64,000 nucleotides of DNA, taken from assembly GCA_029260765.1 (NCBI GenBank), contig JAJDCP010000013.1, positions 62,001 through 126,000 on the forward strand. The letters run 5' to 3'. This document shows, one piece after another, positions 1 to 7,797 of this stretch; within the stretch, counting starts at the first letter, position 1; each line of letters begins with the position of its first letter. Position numbers and translations under genes: made by a program. The notes beneath the pieces were generated by a model, which was given only the letters and a program-made list of their open reading frames with translations, did not search any database and was not told where the DNA came from. The stretch comes from Planctomycetota bacterium (GTDB lineage Bacteria > Planctomycetota > J058 > JAJDCP01).

Positions 1-2
1 CC

Positions 3-317
3 AGGGCAGAGGGCAAGCGCCACTTCGTGATGTTCACCGGCTACTTCTGCCAGAACTGCCGGCGCATGGAAAGCTCGGTGCTCAAGGCGCCGCGCGTGCT
101 CGAAGCCCTCAAGGGGATGGTCCGCACGGCGCTGCACACCGATAGTGGCTCTCCGGACAACGATGCCAACAACGAGCTGCTGATCGGTGAGCTCTTCGGC
201 GGCACCGCGTCGCTTCCCGACTACTACGTGCTCGACGCCGAGGGCAACGTGCTCAACAGCAAGGCAGGTGCGATGAGTGAGGAGGAATTCCTCGCCTTGC
301 TGAACAGTGGAAACTGA
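3..317 (+). CDS. C-terminal part of a DsbD-like thioredoxin-domain protein (5' end outside window)
   Basis: Only the last 104 or so residues are present; the frame is open to the left edge. The segment FTGYFCQNCRRME resembles the CxxC motif of the C-terminal thioredoxin domain of DsbD/thiol:disulfide interchange proteins, which often reads FTGYxCVNCRxME. The rest fits the second half of a thioredoxin fold, including LPDYYVLDAEGNVL, which resembles the strand after the cis-proline. The family passes electrons to periplasmic disulfide or cytochrome-maturation partners. Whether this copy has the membrane DsbD core cannot be seen. The next gene starts 63 nt downstream on the same strand. Confidence 0.75.
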   Translation, partial: RAEGKRHFVMFTGYFCQNCRRMESSVLKAPRVLEALKGMVRTALHTDSGSPDNDANNELLIGELFGGTASLPDYYVLDAEGNVLNSKAGAMSEEEFLALLNSGN

Positions 318-380
318 GGCCTGTGGACGAATGGCGGGCGATCGATTAACCTGACGAACAGGAATGCACGCGGAGAGCCC

Positions 381-2372
381 ATGACCACCACCTTGCAGAG
401 CTTGAGCGCCTTCTTTGGTTGGACCGAGGTCGGGCTCGGACGGGTGCAGATCGTTTGCCAGGAATGCAGCCGAGCATTCGAGTTGCGTTTGTTGCAGAGC
501 GCGCTCGAGGCCGTCTGCTCGAATTGCGGAGCGAACGCTGCCTTCACACGAGCGCGCAAGCTGGAGCAGGACAAAGGTCCGCTCGAGGTCGCCAAGCTGC
601 TCAAAGACACCGGCCTGCTGAGCGAGGCCGACCACCGGCGTGCGCTCAAGCGCTGGCGGCGCGGTCAAGAGGCGCTGACCGATGCGATCATCCAGAGTGG
701 AGGGCTGTCGAAGTCCCTGCTGCTGGTCCGCGAGGGGCAGGAGTTCACGGCTCTGCCCCTGAGCAGGCTGATCAACGCCGAGCAGATCGGGGCCGCCCTG
801 GAAGAGCGCAAGCGCAGCGGCGAGAAGATCGGCAGCATCTTGACCCGACGGGTGTTGGCCGACCAGAAAGAACGCATTCTGGGCGAGCTGCCGGCCGACT
901 CGCCGCAACGATGTGATCTAGAAGAGCTCGAGCCCGATCCGCTGGCGGTGGCCGCTTTGCCGTATGCGTTGGCAGAGAGCTTCTCGGCGTTGCCCCTCAG
1001 CTATGACCCTACGTCGAAAGAGCTGGTGGTGGCGACCTCCGATCCTCTGAATTTCACGGCGTTGGACCAGCTGGCCTTCCAGTTGGGGGTCAAGGTCAGC
1101 GCCCGGCTGGCAGATGACGATGCCATCTTCATGGCTCTGGAGAGCTGCTACGGACCTGACTTGCGCAGCGAGCTCTCCCTCGAGGACGTCGATGAAGAGC
1201 TCGATGTGCTCGAGGCGCGTGCCGATCCGGGCCAGCTCTGGACTGAAGGCCCTCCCGAGGTCCGCACCCTGTCGGTGATTCTGCTGCAGGCTGTCGAAGA
1301 GGCCGCGCAAGCGATCGGCTTCGAGCCTACGTCGAGTGCTTTCTCTGTACGCCTCGGCAACGCTGAAGGACTGCGGGAGGTGATGGCGCCCGACAAGAAA
1401 CTCGGACAGGCGATGGTCGACCGGCTCAAAGTGCTGTCCGGTATGGACACGCTCTCGACGCTGCCCCAGCGCGGGCATTTCGTCGACCAGGTCGCGTCTG
1501 AGCGGGTCCGCTTCAAGGTGATCACGTTGCCGACGGTTGTGGGCGAGAGCGCGCTGGTCGAGTTCATGCCCGAGCAGAGCGGACCTGTAAGCATCGCCGA
1601 GCTGGGCTTCTTCGAGGAGGATACAGCCGAGCTGCAGAAGTCTCTGGGACACGGTCTGGTCGTGTCGCTGGCCCCTCATCGCGGGGGAGCGACCACGACC
1701 CACCACGCGTTCTTGCGCGAGTTGGCGGCGACCAGGCGCAATGTCGTCAGCCTCGAAAGCTCTGTACGGCAGTTGGTACCTGGGGTGCGTCAGCTCGAAT
1801 GTGGCGATGTCGCCGCATTCAGCCGGGCGGTCTCTGAGATCCGGCCCGACGTGCTGTTCATCGACCCATTGGTCGACGCCGCGGGCATGGACCTGGCCAT
1901 CAAAACCGTGCTCGGGGGCGGGCAGGCCTTCCTGTCCGTCGAGGCGCCCTCGGCGGCGCATGGCCTGGCCTGGCTGTGGCATCTGGGCGCGCCGCCTGAG
2001 CTGTTGCTCGAAGTATCGACTACTGTGATCACCCAGCATCGCGTCCTGCGCACCTGCAATGGCTGTAGCGTCGACTTCGAGCCCAAGCCCGCAGAGCTTG
2101 AGGCCGTCGGGATCCGTCCGGCCGAGCTGATCGGCACGATTCCCAAGCTCGGCATCGGTTGTTGGGCCTGTGACAACAGCGGCTATCTCGGATCGCGTGC
2201 CCTGTTCGAGGTCGTGCACCTGCAGCAACTCGACCCGGCCCTGTTCGAGAATCCCAACCGCTTTTTCAGCGCGGTGCGTCGTTTCCGTGGCCTGCGCAAC
2301 AGCGCGCTGCGGGCCCTCCGGGAGGGGTTGATCCCCCTCGACGAGGTGCGCAAGGTAGTGACTCGGGTGTAG
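381..2372 (+). CDS. GspE/PilB-family protein with degenerate ATPase site (pseudo-ATPase)
   Basis: 663 aa. An N-terminal zinc ribbon has Cys26/29 and Cys46/49. It is followed by two regions that look like the MshEN/GspE-N domain of type II secretion and type IV pilus ATPases (about residues 65-150 and 170-260), then a GspE-like C-terminal half. The nucleotide site is broken: where the family has GPTGSGKTTT this protein has APHRGGATTT (about 431-440), so the P-loop lysine is alanine. The Walker B region (RPDVLFIDPLVD, about 487-498) lacks the usual GEIRD continuation. The structural zinc pair CNGC...CWAC near 559-597, typical of PilB/GspE, is kept. Start ATG has GGAGAG upstream. It is probably a non-hydrolysing regulator or structural partner rather than a motor; that role is inference. 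Confidence 0.75.
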   Translation: MTTTLQSLSAFFGWTEVGLGRVQIVCQECSRAFELRLLQSALEAVCSNCGANAAFTRARKLEQDKGPLEVAKLLKDTGLLSEADHRRALKRWRRGQEALTDAIIQSGGLSKSLLLVREGQEFTALPLSRLINAEQIGAALEERKRSGEKIGSILTRRVLADQKERILGELPADSPQRCDLEELEPDPLAVAALPYALAESFSALPLSYDPTSKELVVATSDPLNFTALDQLAFQLGVKVSARLADDDAIFMALESCYGPDLRSELSLEDVDEELDVLEARADPGQLWTEGPPEVRTLSVILLQAVEEAAQAIGFEPTSSAFSVRLGNAEGLREVMAPDKKLGQAMVDRLKVLSGMDTLSTLPQRGHFVDQVASERVRFKVITLPTVVGESALVEFMPEQSGPVSIAELGFFEEDTAELQKSLGHGLVVSLAPHRGGATTTHHAFLRELAATRRNVVSLESSVRQLVPGVRQLECGDVAAFSRAVSEIRPDVLFIDPLVDAAGMDLAIKTVLGGGQAFLSVEAPSAAHGLAWLWHLGAPPELLLEVSTTVITQHRVLRTCNGCSVDFEPKPAELEAVGIRPAELIGTIPKLGIGCWACDNSGYLGSRALFEVVHLQQLDPALFENPNRFFSAVRRFRGLRNSALRALREGLIPLDEVRKVVTRV

Positions 2373-2399
2373 GGCCTGGCGCCGCTTGGCGGCTACGCC

Positions 2400-3704
2400 T
2401 CAATCCCACATCGCGCGTACTGTGTCGTGGAAACTCCGCTGCGGCAGCCCGGCCAGCGCGCCGCGGTAGCCGACTCCGTCCTTGATGACCTCACGCAGGG
2501 CTCCGTCGCAGCGTTCGGGGTCTGCCAGCACGTCCGCATCCCACACCAACAGGTCAGCACGCTGGCCGGGCCGCAGCGTGCCCGCGTCGGACTGCCCGAC
2601 CTCTTCGGCAGCCAAACCGGTGGCGCCGTGCCAGGCGCGCAGCGGCGACAGTCCGTCCCGCACCAGGTGCGCGATCTCGAGGTAGTTGCGCCCGTGCATG
2701 CGCGGCAGGACAGGATCGGTTCCCGCCAGGATGCGCAGACCGCCCTGCGCTGCGGCGCTGACAGCCTGGCGATGCACCTCGGCGACCTTGCGGACCTTCT
2801 CCTGCACGAACGGCGACAACCCCTCCGCGCGGGTCAGCTCGTCGGTCACCCAGGACGTAGGGGTGACGCTGCAGCCACGCTGATCGGCGAGCTCTACCAG
2901 CCGCGGGTCCATGAACGAGATGTGCTGCAGGTCGTGCACGCCGTTGCGGATGGCAAGCTCGATGCCCGCCTGGCTGTGGGCGTGGGCCGCGACTTTCAAA
3001 CCGCGCGCTTCGGCTTCCAGACAGATGGCGGCGATCTCCTCAGGGCTGAAGTCCTGATGCTCTAGCTGGTCGCCGGGCGAGGCCACACCCGGGCTCGTGC
3101 AGAGTTTGATCAGGTCCGCTCCGCAGGCCGCGATCTCGCGTACCCGCTTGCGGCACTCCCAGGGTCCATCCACGAGGCTCGATGGGCGTCCCGGCGCGGC
3201 GGGCCAAAGCTGGGAGAGATCGGCGTGGCAGCGGTCCGGTCCGCGGAAGTCGGCATGGCCGCCGGTCGATGACAGCATGCAGATCGCGATCTTGAGCCGG
3301 GGTCCCAGCAGCACTCCCTCGTCGACCAGTCGTTTCATCCAGGCTGTCGCTCCGCCCACATCCCGCATGGTCGTCACACCCCCGTCGACCAGGCTGGCAT
3401 AGAGGATCTTCTCGATATAGGCGAGCTGTCCGAGTCCAAAGCTGCGCGCCGTATGCTGCGGTGCGAGCCCGAGGATGGTGATGTGGCCATGGCAGTCGAC
3501 GATGCCGGGTGTGACCGTGGCCCCACGCAGGTCGATGCGCTGCAGTCCCTCCCCCGGGGGCGTGGTTCCGTGCGGACGCAGCTCGCGCACCCGGCCGTGT
3601 TCCAACCATAGATCGATCGCTCCGTGCACGGCCTCCTGTCCGGCGCCGCTGCCGTCGTAGAGCTTGGTGATGTTCTCGAGCACCAGCATGTCCGTCCCCT
3701 TCAC
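2400..3704 (-). CDS. Metal-dependent amidohydrolase (imidazolonepropionase/prolidase-like)
   Basis: Up to 434 aa, a TIM-barrel amidohydrolase. Visible ligands are HxH in VDCHGHI, the putative carboxylated Lys in DLIKLC, His in KVAAHAHS and VHDLQHISF, and the catalytic Asp in ILAGTDP. The C-terminal GTLRPGQRADLLVWDADVL strand is also typical. This branch holds Xaa-Pro dipeptidases and related cyclic amide or dipeptide hydrolases; the substrate cannot be read from sequence. No signal peptide, so likely cytoplasmic. Two starts are possible: GTG at 3704 (GGAGAG upstream) or ATG at 3689, which has AGGGGA about 6 nt upstream and may be the better choice. It converges on the GspE-like gene with a 27-nt gap and diverges from the FHA gene. 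Confidence 0.85.
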   Translation of the reverse strand: MKGTDMLVLENITKLYDGSGAGQEAVHGAIDLWLEHGRVRELRPHGTTPPGEGLQRIDLRGATVTPGIVDCHGHITILGLAPQHTARSFGLGQLAYIEKILYASLVDGGVTTMRDVGGATAWMKRLVDEGVLLGPRLKIAICMLSSTGGHADFRGPDRCHADLSQLWPAAPGRPSSLVDGPWECRKRVREIAACGADLIKLCTSPGVASPGDQLEHQDFSPEEIAAICLEAEARGLKVAAHAHSQAGIELAIRNGVHDLQHISFMDPRLVELADQRGCSVTPTSWVTDELTRAEGLSPFVQEKVRKVAEVHRQAVSAAAQGGLRILAGTDPVLPRMHGRNYLEIAHLVRDGLSPLRAWHGATGLAAEEVGQSDAGTLRPGQRADLLVWDADVLADPERCDGALREVIKDGVGYRGALAGLPQRSFHDTVRAMWD

Positions 3705-3771
3705 AATTCGTCTCTCCGCGTATCAGAGCCTGTTCCGGAGCTGCATTCAAGTCGCTCGTGTCCACAGGGAC

Positions 3772-3790
3772 GCGTCTCCGGCTGAGACGC
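3772..3790. promoter_or_regulatory. Inverted repeat in divergent intergenic region (possible operator)
   Basis: GCGTCTC-CGGCT-GAGACGC is a perfect 7-bp inverted repeat with a 5-nt centre. It lies in the 205-bp gap between the minus-strand amidohydrolase and the plus-strand FHA gene. No T-run follows. The position suits an operator, but no regulator is identified. Confidence 0.3.
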
Positions 3791-3909
3791 CTGATTGCAG
3801 ATTGATCCTTCCCCCTGCCGCGATCTACGGAGGCATCGGCACACTCACCGTAAACGCGCACGGCACGACGTTTGCCGATATCGAGCAACCGAGTTTTCGG
3901 AGAGGAATC

Positions 3910-4350
3910 ATGGCATCCACAGAAATCATACCGATCGGCGAAAACCTTGGGTTCGCCGCCGAAGACGCGGTCTATGCGATTCTCATCATGAGCGGGCACG
4001 ACCTCGGAAGGGTTGTCCGCCTCTCCAGGTCCAGCCTGACCATCGGCCGTTCATCTAGCTGTGATCTGCGCATCGGCGATGGCCGCGACGGCACCAGCCG
4101 CCGCCACGCCCAGCTGCTGTTGGAGGACGGCAACCTGCTGATCCGCGACCTGGGCAGCAAGAACGGCTTGATTCTCAATCGCGAGCACGTGCAGGGTGGG
4201 GAGAGGTTCTTGGCAAAGAACGACAGAATCAGGATCGGGAAAACGCTCTTGAAGGTTGTAATGGATATCCGTGAGCTGAGTTTCTTCGAGGGCATGTACC
4301 AGATGGCCCTCGACGCTGCAGCCGTGGCTGCCTTACGAAGCGATTTTTGA
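3910..4350 (+). CDS. Short FHA-domain protein, possibly a truncated FHA-GGDEF protein
   Basis: 146 aa from ATG at 3910, preceded by GAGAGGAATC; an upstream extension of the frame lacks protein-like sequence. Residues about 20-115 form a canonical FHA domain: TIGRSSSCDL, TSRRHAQL and DLGSKNGLIL carry the Gly-Arg, Ser-Arg-x-His and Asn-Gly positions that bind phosphothreonine. The tail ELSFFEGMYQMALD resembles the linker that leads into GGDEF domains in FHA-diguanylate cyclases (ELxFHExxYRLATxDGLT), but the protein stops about 15 residues later. It is either a stand-alone phosphopeptide reader or a remnant that lost its cyclase domain. The last codons lie inside a repeat also seen at 42541. A kinase partner is plausible, given the kinases in the window. 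Confidence 0.8.
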   Translation: MASTEIIPIGENLGFAAEDAVYAILIMSGHDLGRVVRLSRSSLTIGRSSSCDLRIGDGRDGTSRRHAQLLLEDGNLLIRDLGSKNGLILNREHVQGGERFLAKNDRIRIGKTLLKVVMDIRELSFFEGMYQMALDAAAVAALRSDF

Positions 4351-4362
4351 CGCAGTCTGCTA
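4336..4362. repeat. Dispersed repeat, copy 1 (matches 42541-42566)
   Basis: The consensus CGAAGCGAYTTYTGACGCA followed by STC(T)GCTAG occurs here and at 42541-42566, differing by three substitutions and one inserted base. This copy covers the last codons and stop of the FHA gene; the other lies 4 nt after a stop codon. Confidence 0.45.
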
Positions 4363-4386
4363 GAATGGGAGCACTCAGGAGCGCCC

Positions 4387-4965
4387 ATGTCCCGCAGCAA
4401 GCAAACCTACTCCCCCTGGCGCCACGAACAGCGGACGCTGGACGTCTCGGCCGCGGCGATGTGCCTGGCGGTCGTCGCCGACACCCACAGCCGGCCCCAT
4501 CCAGCCCTGCACCGGTGCCTCAAGGCGCTCAAGCCCGACGCGATCTTGCACGCCGGTGACATCGGCTGCGACTCGGTGATCGACGAGCTGGCAGCTATCG
4601 CACCGACCATCGCCGTGCGCGGCAACATCGACGGCCACGAGCGGCCCGATTCCATCGCGCTCGAGTTGCGCGAACAGGGGCAACTGCTTTTGCGTATTCT
4701 GTTGCTGCACATCGCGGTGTATGGCCCCCGGCTGCGCAAGGAGGCACGCGTTCTGGCCCGGCGCCACCATGCGGAGGTGGTCGTCTGCGGCCATTCGCAT
4801 GTTCCCTTGCTGGCTGAAGAGCAGGGGCTGTGGGTGTTCAACCCCGGCTCGGTCGGCCCACGCCGCTTCCAACTGCCCATCACCCTCGGCGCCATCGAGC
4901 TGCAACAGCGCAAATTGGGACTTCGCCATATCGACTGCGCGAGCGGACGAACCTGGCGGCCCTAG
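4387..4965 (+). CDS. YfcE/MJ0936-type metallophosphoesterase
   Basis: 192 aa, the usual size for this family of binuclear-metal phosphodiesterases. The metal-binding series is complete: VADTHS (D-x-H), HAGDIG, RGNIDG (GN...D), GHSHV and the NPGS turn. E. coli YfcE and archaeal MJ0936 hydrolyse phosphodiesters in vitro, but natural substrates are mostly unknown. About 24 residues precede the first strand; the ATG at 4387 follows GGAGCGCCC. An internal ATG ([11 protein letters not shown]) would give a protein closer to the family's N-terminus. The gene sits 36 nt after the FHA gene on the same strand, with no obvious shared function. Confidence 0.85.
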   Translation: MSRSKQTYSPWRHEQRTLDVSAAAMCLAVVADTHSRPHPALHRCLKALKPDAILHAGDIGCDSVIDELAAIAPTIAVRGNIDGHERPDSIALELREQGQLLLRILLLHIAVYGPRLRKEARVLARRHHAEVVVCGHSHVPLLAEEQGLWVFNPGSVGPRRFQLPITLGAIELQQRKLGLRHIDCASGRTWRP

Positions 4966-5090
4966 CCGCCGGCAACCCTCCTCCAGAAGCTGCAGAATTC
5001 CCTCAAGCTTCGCGTCCATCCGGCCGTTAGCGATGACACGGCCCCAAGTGGAGGTCGTCACCGCGGGCAACACCTCTGGAGGACCACACT

Positions 5091-5795
5091 ATGCGGCCAC
5101 GCACGATCATTCTTCTCATCGCCGGTCTGATGTTGGGCACCACAGGTTGTGTCTCGCAGCAGAAGTACAACGACCTCAAAGCAGACCTGGTGCAGAAAGA
5201 CGCTCTTCTGCGCGACGCCGAGCGCGCCCACCGCAACATCGAGGCAAAGCTGCGGCTCGAAGAGGAGCAGGGTCAGCGCATGCGGGCCGAGTATCAGCTG
5301 GCCATCGCTTCGAAGGACGCCAGCGAGCGCGCCCTGCTCGAAGCGCGCAGCGAGCTGGAAAACACCAACCGCACGCGCATGGAAGATATCGCCACGGTCA
5401 CCAACCTGCCGATCAACCAGCAGACCGGGGGCCTGATGCTCGAGAGCCGGCTGATGTTCAATCCGGGCAAGGCCGAGCTGCGCGACGAAGGCAAAGCAAC
5501 GCTCAACCAGATCGCGCTGAAGATCATGACCGACTATCCGCATGCTACGATCCGGGTCGCGGGACACACCGACGATGACCCGATCGTACACTCCGGCTGG
5601 GCCGACAACTGGCAGCTGTCCGTGGAACGCGCCCGGGTCGTCTTGACGCACCTGATCGAGCAAGGCATCACCCGCGAGCAGATGTACCTGGCCGGCTACG
5701 CGGAGACCCTGCCTTTCTCAGCCCGCAAAGAGGAGAACCGCCGGGTCGAGCTGATCCTCGAGTCGGAGCAGGTGGTCGCCGTTCCTGGAGGCTGA
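5091..5795 (+). CDS. OmpA/Pal-like peptidoglycan-binding lipoprotein
   Basis: 234 aa. The N-terminus MRPRTIILLIAGLMLGTTGC is a lipoprotein-like signal with Cys20 as the probable lipidated residue, although TTGC is a loose lipobox. A short alpha-helical, probably coiled-coil segment follows (about 25-100). Then comes an OmpA C-terminal domain: SRLMFNPGKAEL, VAGHTDDDP, WQLSVERARVV and NRRVELIL mark its strands and the peptidoglycan-binding loop. It should anchor the outer membrane to the cell wall, which implies a diderm envelope. Start ATG has GGAGG 9 nt upstream. A strong intrinsic terminator follows the gene, so it probably ends a transcript. Confidence 0.88.
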   Translation: MRPRTIILLIAGLMLGTTGCVSQQKYNDLKADLVQKDALLRDAERAHRNIEAKLRLEEEQGQRMRAEYQLAIASKDASERALLEARSELENTNRTRMEDIATVTNLPINQQTGGLMLESRLMFNPGKAELRDEGKATLNQIALKIMTDYPHATIRVAGHTDDDPIVHSGWADNWQLSVERARVVLTHLIEQGITREQMYLAGYAETLPFSARKEENRRVELILESEQVVAVPGG

Positions 5796-5818
5796 GCCGC
5801 GTCCGAGAGCTTCCCAAA

Positions 5819-5843
5819 GACCCGCCATCTGGCGGGTTTTTTT
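5819..5843 (+). terminator. Rho-independent terminator after the OmpA-like gene
   Basis: CCCGCCA-TC-TGGCGGG forms a GC-rich 7-bp stem followed directly by seven T residues, 26 nt after the OmpA-like stop codon. It is the clearest intrinsic terminator in the window. Confidence 0.9.
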
Positions 5844-5880
5844 GTATAAGGAGAGGAAGCGGAGAGGAAAGAGGGCATCG

Positions 5881-6357
5881 ATGCTGCGCGTCCGCGATGT
5901 GATGACGGTCTACCCGATGACCGTGTGCATAAGCCAGGCCGCTCTAGGCGTGCGCGAAGGCATGAAACTGGCCCATATCCGCCACATCCCCGTGGTCGAT
6001 GACGAGAACTGCCTGGTCGGCATCATCTCGCAGAGCGACCTGCTGCGGGCGATGGTGTACGCGGTCTCGCGCAGCGAGGCGCCGATGGAGCAACACCCGC
6101 TCGGCAGCCTGGCCATCCACGAGGTGATGACCCGTGATGTGAAAGTGGTCTTCCCCGACGAGCCCCTGCGGACCGCTGTGGGCAGCCTGATCTCCGAGCG
6201 CATCGGTTGTCTGCCGGTGGTCGAAAGAGGCGCTCCGGGGAAGCTGATCGGGATCATCACCGAGACCGACATGTTGCATATCCTCGAGCGTCTGCTGGAT
6301 CGCGATGAACCGGCTCCAGCCGCTCCGGACCCGCAGCCCGATCCGGGCACGCCCTGA
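5881..6357 (+). CDS. CBS-domain pair protein
   Basis: 158 aa consisting of two CBS motifs. The first spans about 1-60 (VRDVMTVYPMTV ... HIRHIPVVD ... LVGIISQSDLL) and the second about 80-145 (HEVMTRDVKVV ... RIGCLPVVE ... LIGIITETDML). CBS pairs bind adenosine nucleotides and act as energy or ligand sensors, usually on a partner. This one is stand-alone, with a short Pro-rich acidic C-terminus. ATG at 5881 is chosen because it puts the first CBS strand at the N-terminus and has AGAGGG upstream; an earlier in-frame codon lies next to the terminator and is unlikely. The target is unknown. Confidence 0.88.
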   Translation: MLRVRDVMTVYPMTVCISQAALGVREGMKLAHIRHIPVVDDENCLVGIISQSDLLRAMVYAVSRSEAPMEQHPLGSLAIHEVMTRDVKVVFPDEPLRTAVGSLISERIGCLPVVERGAPGKLIGIITETDMLHILERLLDRDEPAPAAPDPQPDPGTP

Positions 6358-6363
6358 GCCTGC

Positions 6364-6392
6364 TTGCCGGACGTTCGGCCGCGCGGTATGCT
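6364..6392 (+). promoter_or_regulatory. Sigma-70-like promoter for the ATP-grasp-like gene
   Basis: TTGCCG and TATGCT are separated by exactly 17 nt, with the -10 box 27 nt before the ATG at 6420. The -10 variant TATGCT also appears at 7735 and 12706, upstream of the next two plus-strand genes. Confidence 0.45.
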
Positions 6393-6419
6393 CTGCGCAC
6401 CGTACCTGCAGAGGCCCCG

Positions 6420-7715
6420 ATGCCCAGATTCCCGACCCTGCACCTCGATGATGTCTCCGCGATCCCCTTTCTGGTGGACATCGCGGGCGTTGAGGAATAC
6501 CAACATCGCGCCCGCCTGCGGGCCGGAGACGGCGACCTGTTCGTCGCGGTTACGCCCCCTGCGACAGGCTATGAAGAGTATTGCCGTCAGCGGCTGGGGT
6601 TGGGCTCTCCCGAGCTGCTCGTCGCCCATCCGGTGGGCACGCCCCTGGCCGTGGCCCGGGCTTGCACCCACGGGCAGGCGTTCGAGCGCCTGGTGGCATG
6701 CACGCGCGAGAGTGGGGGGCTGTGCATACACCCCTACATGGGCATCGAAGACGTCTGGGAGCTGGCCGGCAAGCTGCGCCAGGTCACGGGCCTGCCCGTC
6801 GAGGTCGTCGGTCCGCCCGCCGAGGTCACCTGGCTGGCTAATGACAAGTCGGCCTTCGCGGCGCTGGTCGCCCGCACGCTGGGGCCCGAGTGGTTGACCG
6901 AGACGGGCCGGTCGCGTGATCCGAGTACCTTGGCGGGCATGTTGCTCGATCTTGCCCAGAGGCATCGTCGGGTAGGACTGAAGCGCACACGCTGCGCATC
7001 GGGGATGGGCAACGCAGTGTTCGATGCGGACATGCTGCAGCCCGAGCGAGTGCTTACGCTGGTGTTGCGGTTCCTCGAGCGCACCGAGTGGCGCGGTGAT
7101 GAAGAGGTGCTGGTGGTGGCCTGGGAGCAGGCGGTGTCGTCTCCTTCCACGCAGCTGTGGATTCCAGAGCCCGATGATGGCCCGCCGCGCCTCGACGGCA
7201 TCTACGAGCAGATCCTGGTTGGCGAGGCCCAGGTCTTCGTCGGTAGCCGCCCGGCGGGTCTGCCTCGGCCTGTGCTCGACCAGCTGACCTACGGCGCAGA
7301 GACGGTCGCCCGGGCGCTGCAGGAGGCGGGCTACCGTGGGCGCTGTTCTTTCGACCATCTGCTGGTCGGCGATCCCGAGGGCAGCTTCGAGGTGCGGTTC
7401 ACCGAATGCAATGGTCGCTGGGGGGGGACGAGCACGCCTATGAGTCTGCTCGATCGGATGCTGCAGGGACCGCGTCCTCCCTACCGTGCGCAGGATTTCG
7501 AGCACGAGAAGCTGGTGGGGGTCGGCCTGCCTGAGATTCTCGACCGGCTCGGGGATGAGGTCTACGACGCGCAGACGGGGCGTGGCCGCTACATCTTCTA
7601 CAACGTCGGTCCACTCGCCGGAGCCGGGAAGCTCGACGTGATCGCCCTCGGCGCCAGCCAGGCGGAAGCCGAGCACGCCATGCTGGTTGAGCTGCCGCGT
7701 CTGCTGGGGCTGTGA
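6420..7715 (+). CDS. ATP-grasp-like ligase (PGM1/pre-ATP-grasp type)
   Basis: 431 aa. The family is recognised from its layout: an N-terminal alpha/beta domain with a pre-ATP-grasp look (about 1-150), then a segment containing IPEPDDGPPRLDGIYEQIL and FEVRFTECNGRWGGTSTP. The latter resembles the EINLRxGGTTHP metal/ATP motif of PGM1-type ATP-grasp peptide ligases. Members join a carboxylate to an amine using ATP. The usual Lys-rich ATP-binding strands are not obvious, so activity is uncertain. No secondary-metabolite genes surround it and it appears to have its own promoter. A divergent member that binds without catalysis is possible. Confidence 0.55.
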   Translation: MPRFPTLHLDDVSAIPFLVDIAGVEEYQHRARLRAGDGDLFVAVTPPATGYEEYCRQRLGLGSPELLVAHPVGTPLAVARACTHGQAFERLVACTRESGGLCIHPYMGIEDVWELAGKLRQVTGLPVEVVGPPAEVTWLANDKSAFAALVARTLGPEWLTETGRSRDPSTLAGMLLDLAQRHRRVGLKRTRCASGMGNAVFDADMLQPERVLTLVLRFLERTEWRGDEEVLVVAWEQAVSSPSTQLWIPEPDDGPPRLDGIYEQILVGEAQVFVGSRPAGLPRPVLDQLTYGAETVARALQEAGYRGRCSFDHLLVGDPEGSFEVRFTECNGRWGGTSTPMSLLDRMLQGPRPPYRAQDFEHEKLVGVGLPEILDRLGDEVYDAQTGRGRYIFYNVGPLAGAGKLDVIALGASQAEAEHAMLVELPRLLGL

Positions 7716-7734
7716 GAGCGCGGCTCGATTCCGT

Positions 7735-7740
7735 TATGCT
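7735..7740 (+). promoter_or_regulatory. Possible -10 box upstream of kinase gene
   Basis: TATGCT lies 57 nt before the GTG at 7798, in the gap after the ATP-grasp-like gene. No convincing -35 is present at 16-18 nt upstream, so this is a weak call. Confidence 0.25.
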
Positions 7741-7797
7741 GGCAGCAGGAATCCTGCGCTCAAGCACGAGCGGGCGCAGCAGCCCGGAGATCGAGCC

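Noticed and set aside
918-2228. A 436-codon minus-strand frame opposite the GspE-like gene
   Set aside because: Composition is Arg/Gln/His-rich shadow sequence and the plus strand shows conserved motifs.
7687-7797. TTG-initiated N-terminal extension of the kinase at 7798
   Set aside because: It overlaps the preceding gene, lacks a ribosome-binding site and adds no conserved residues.
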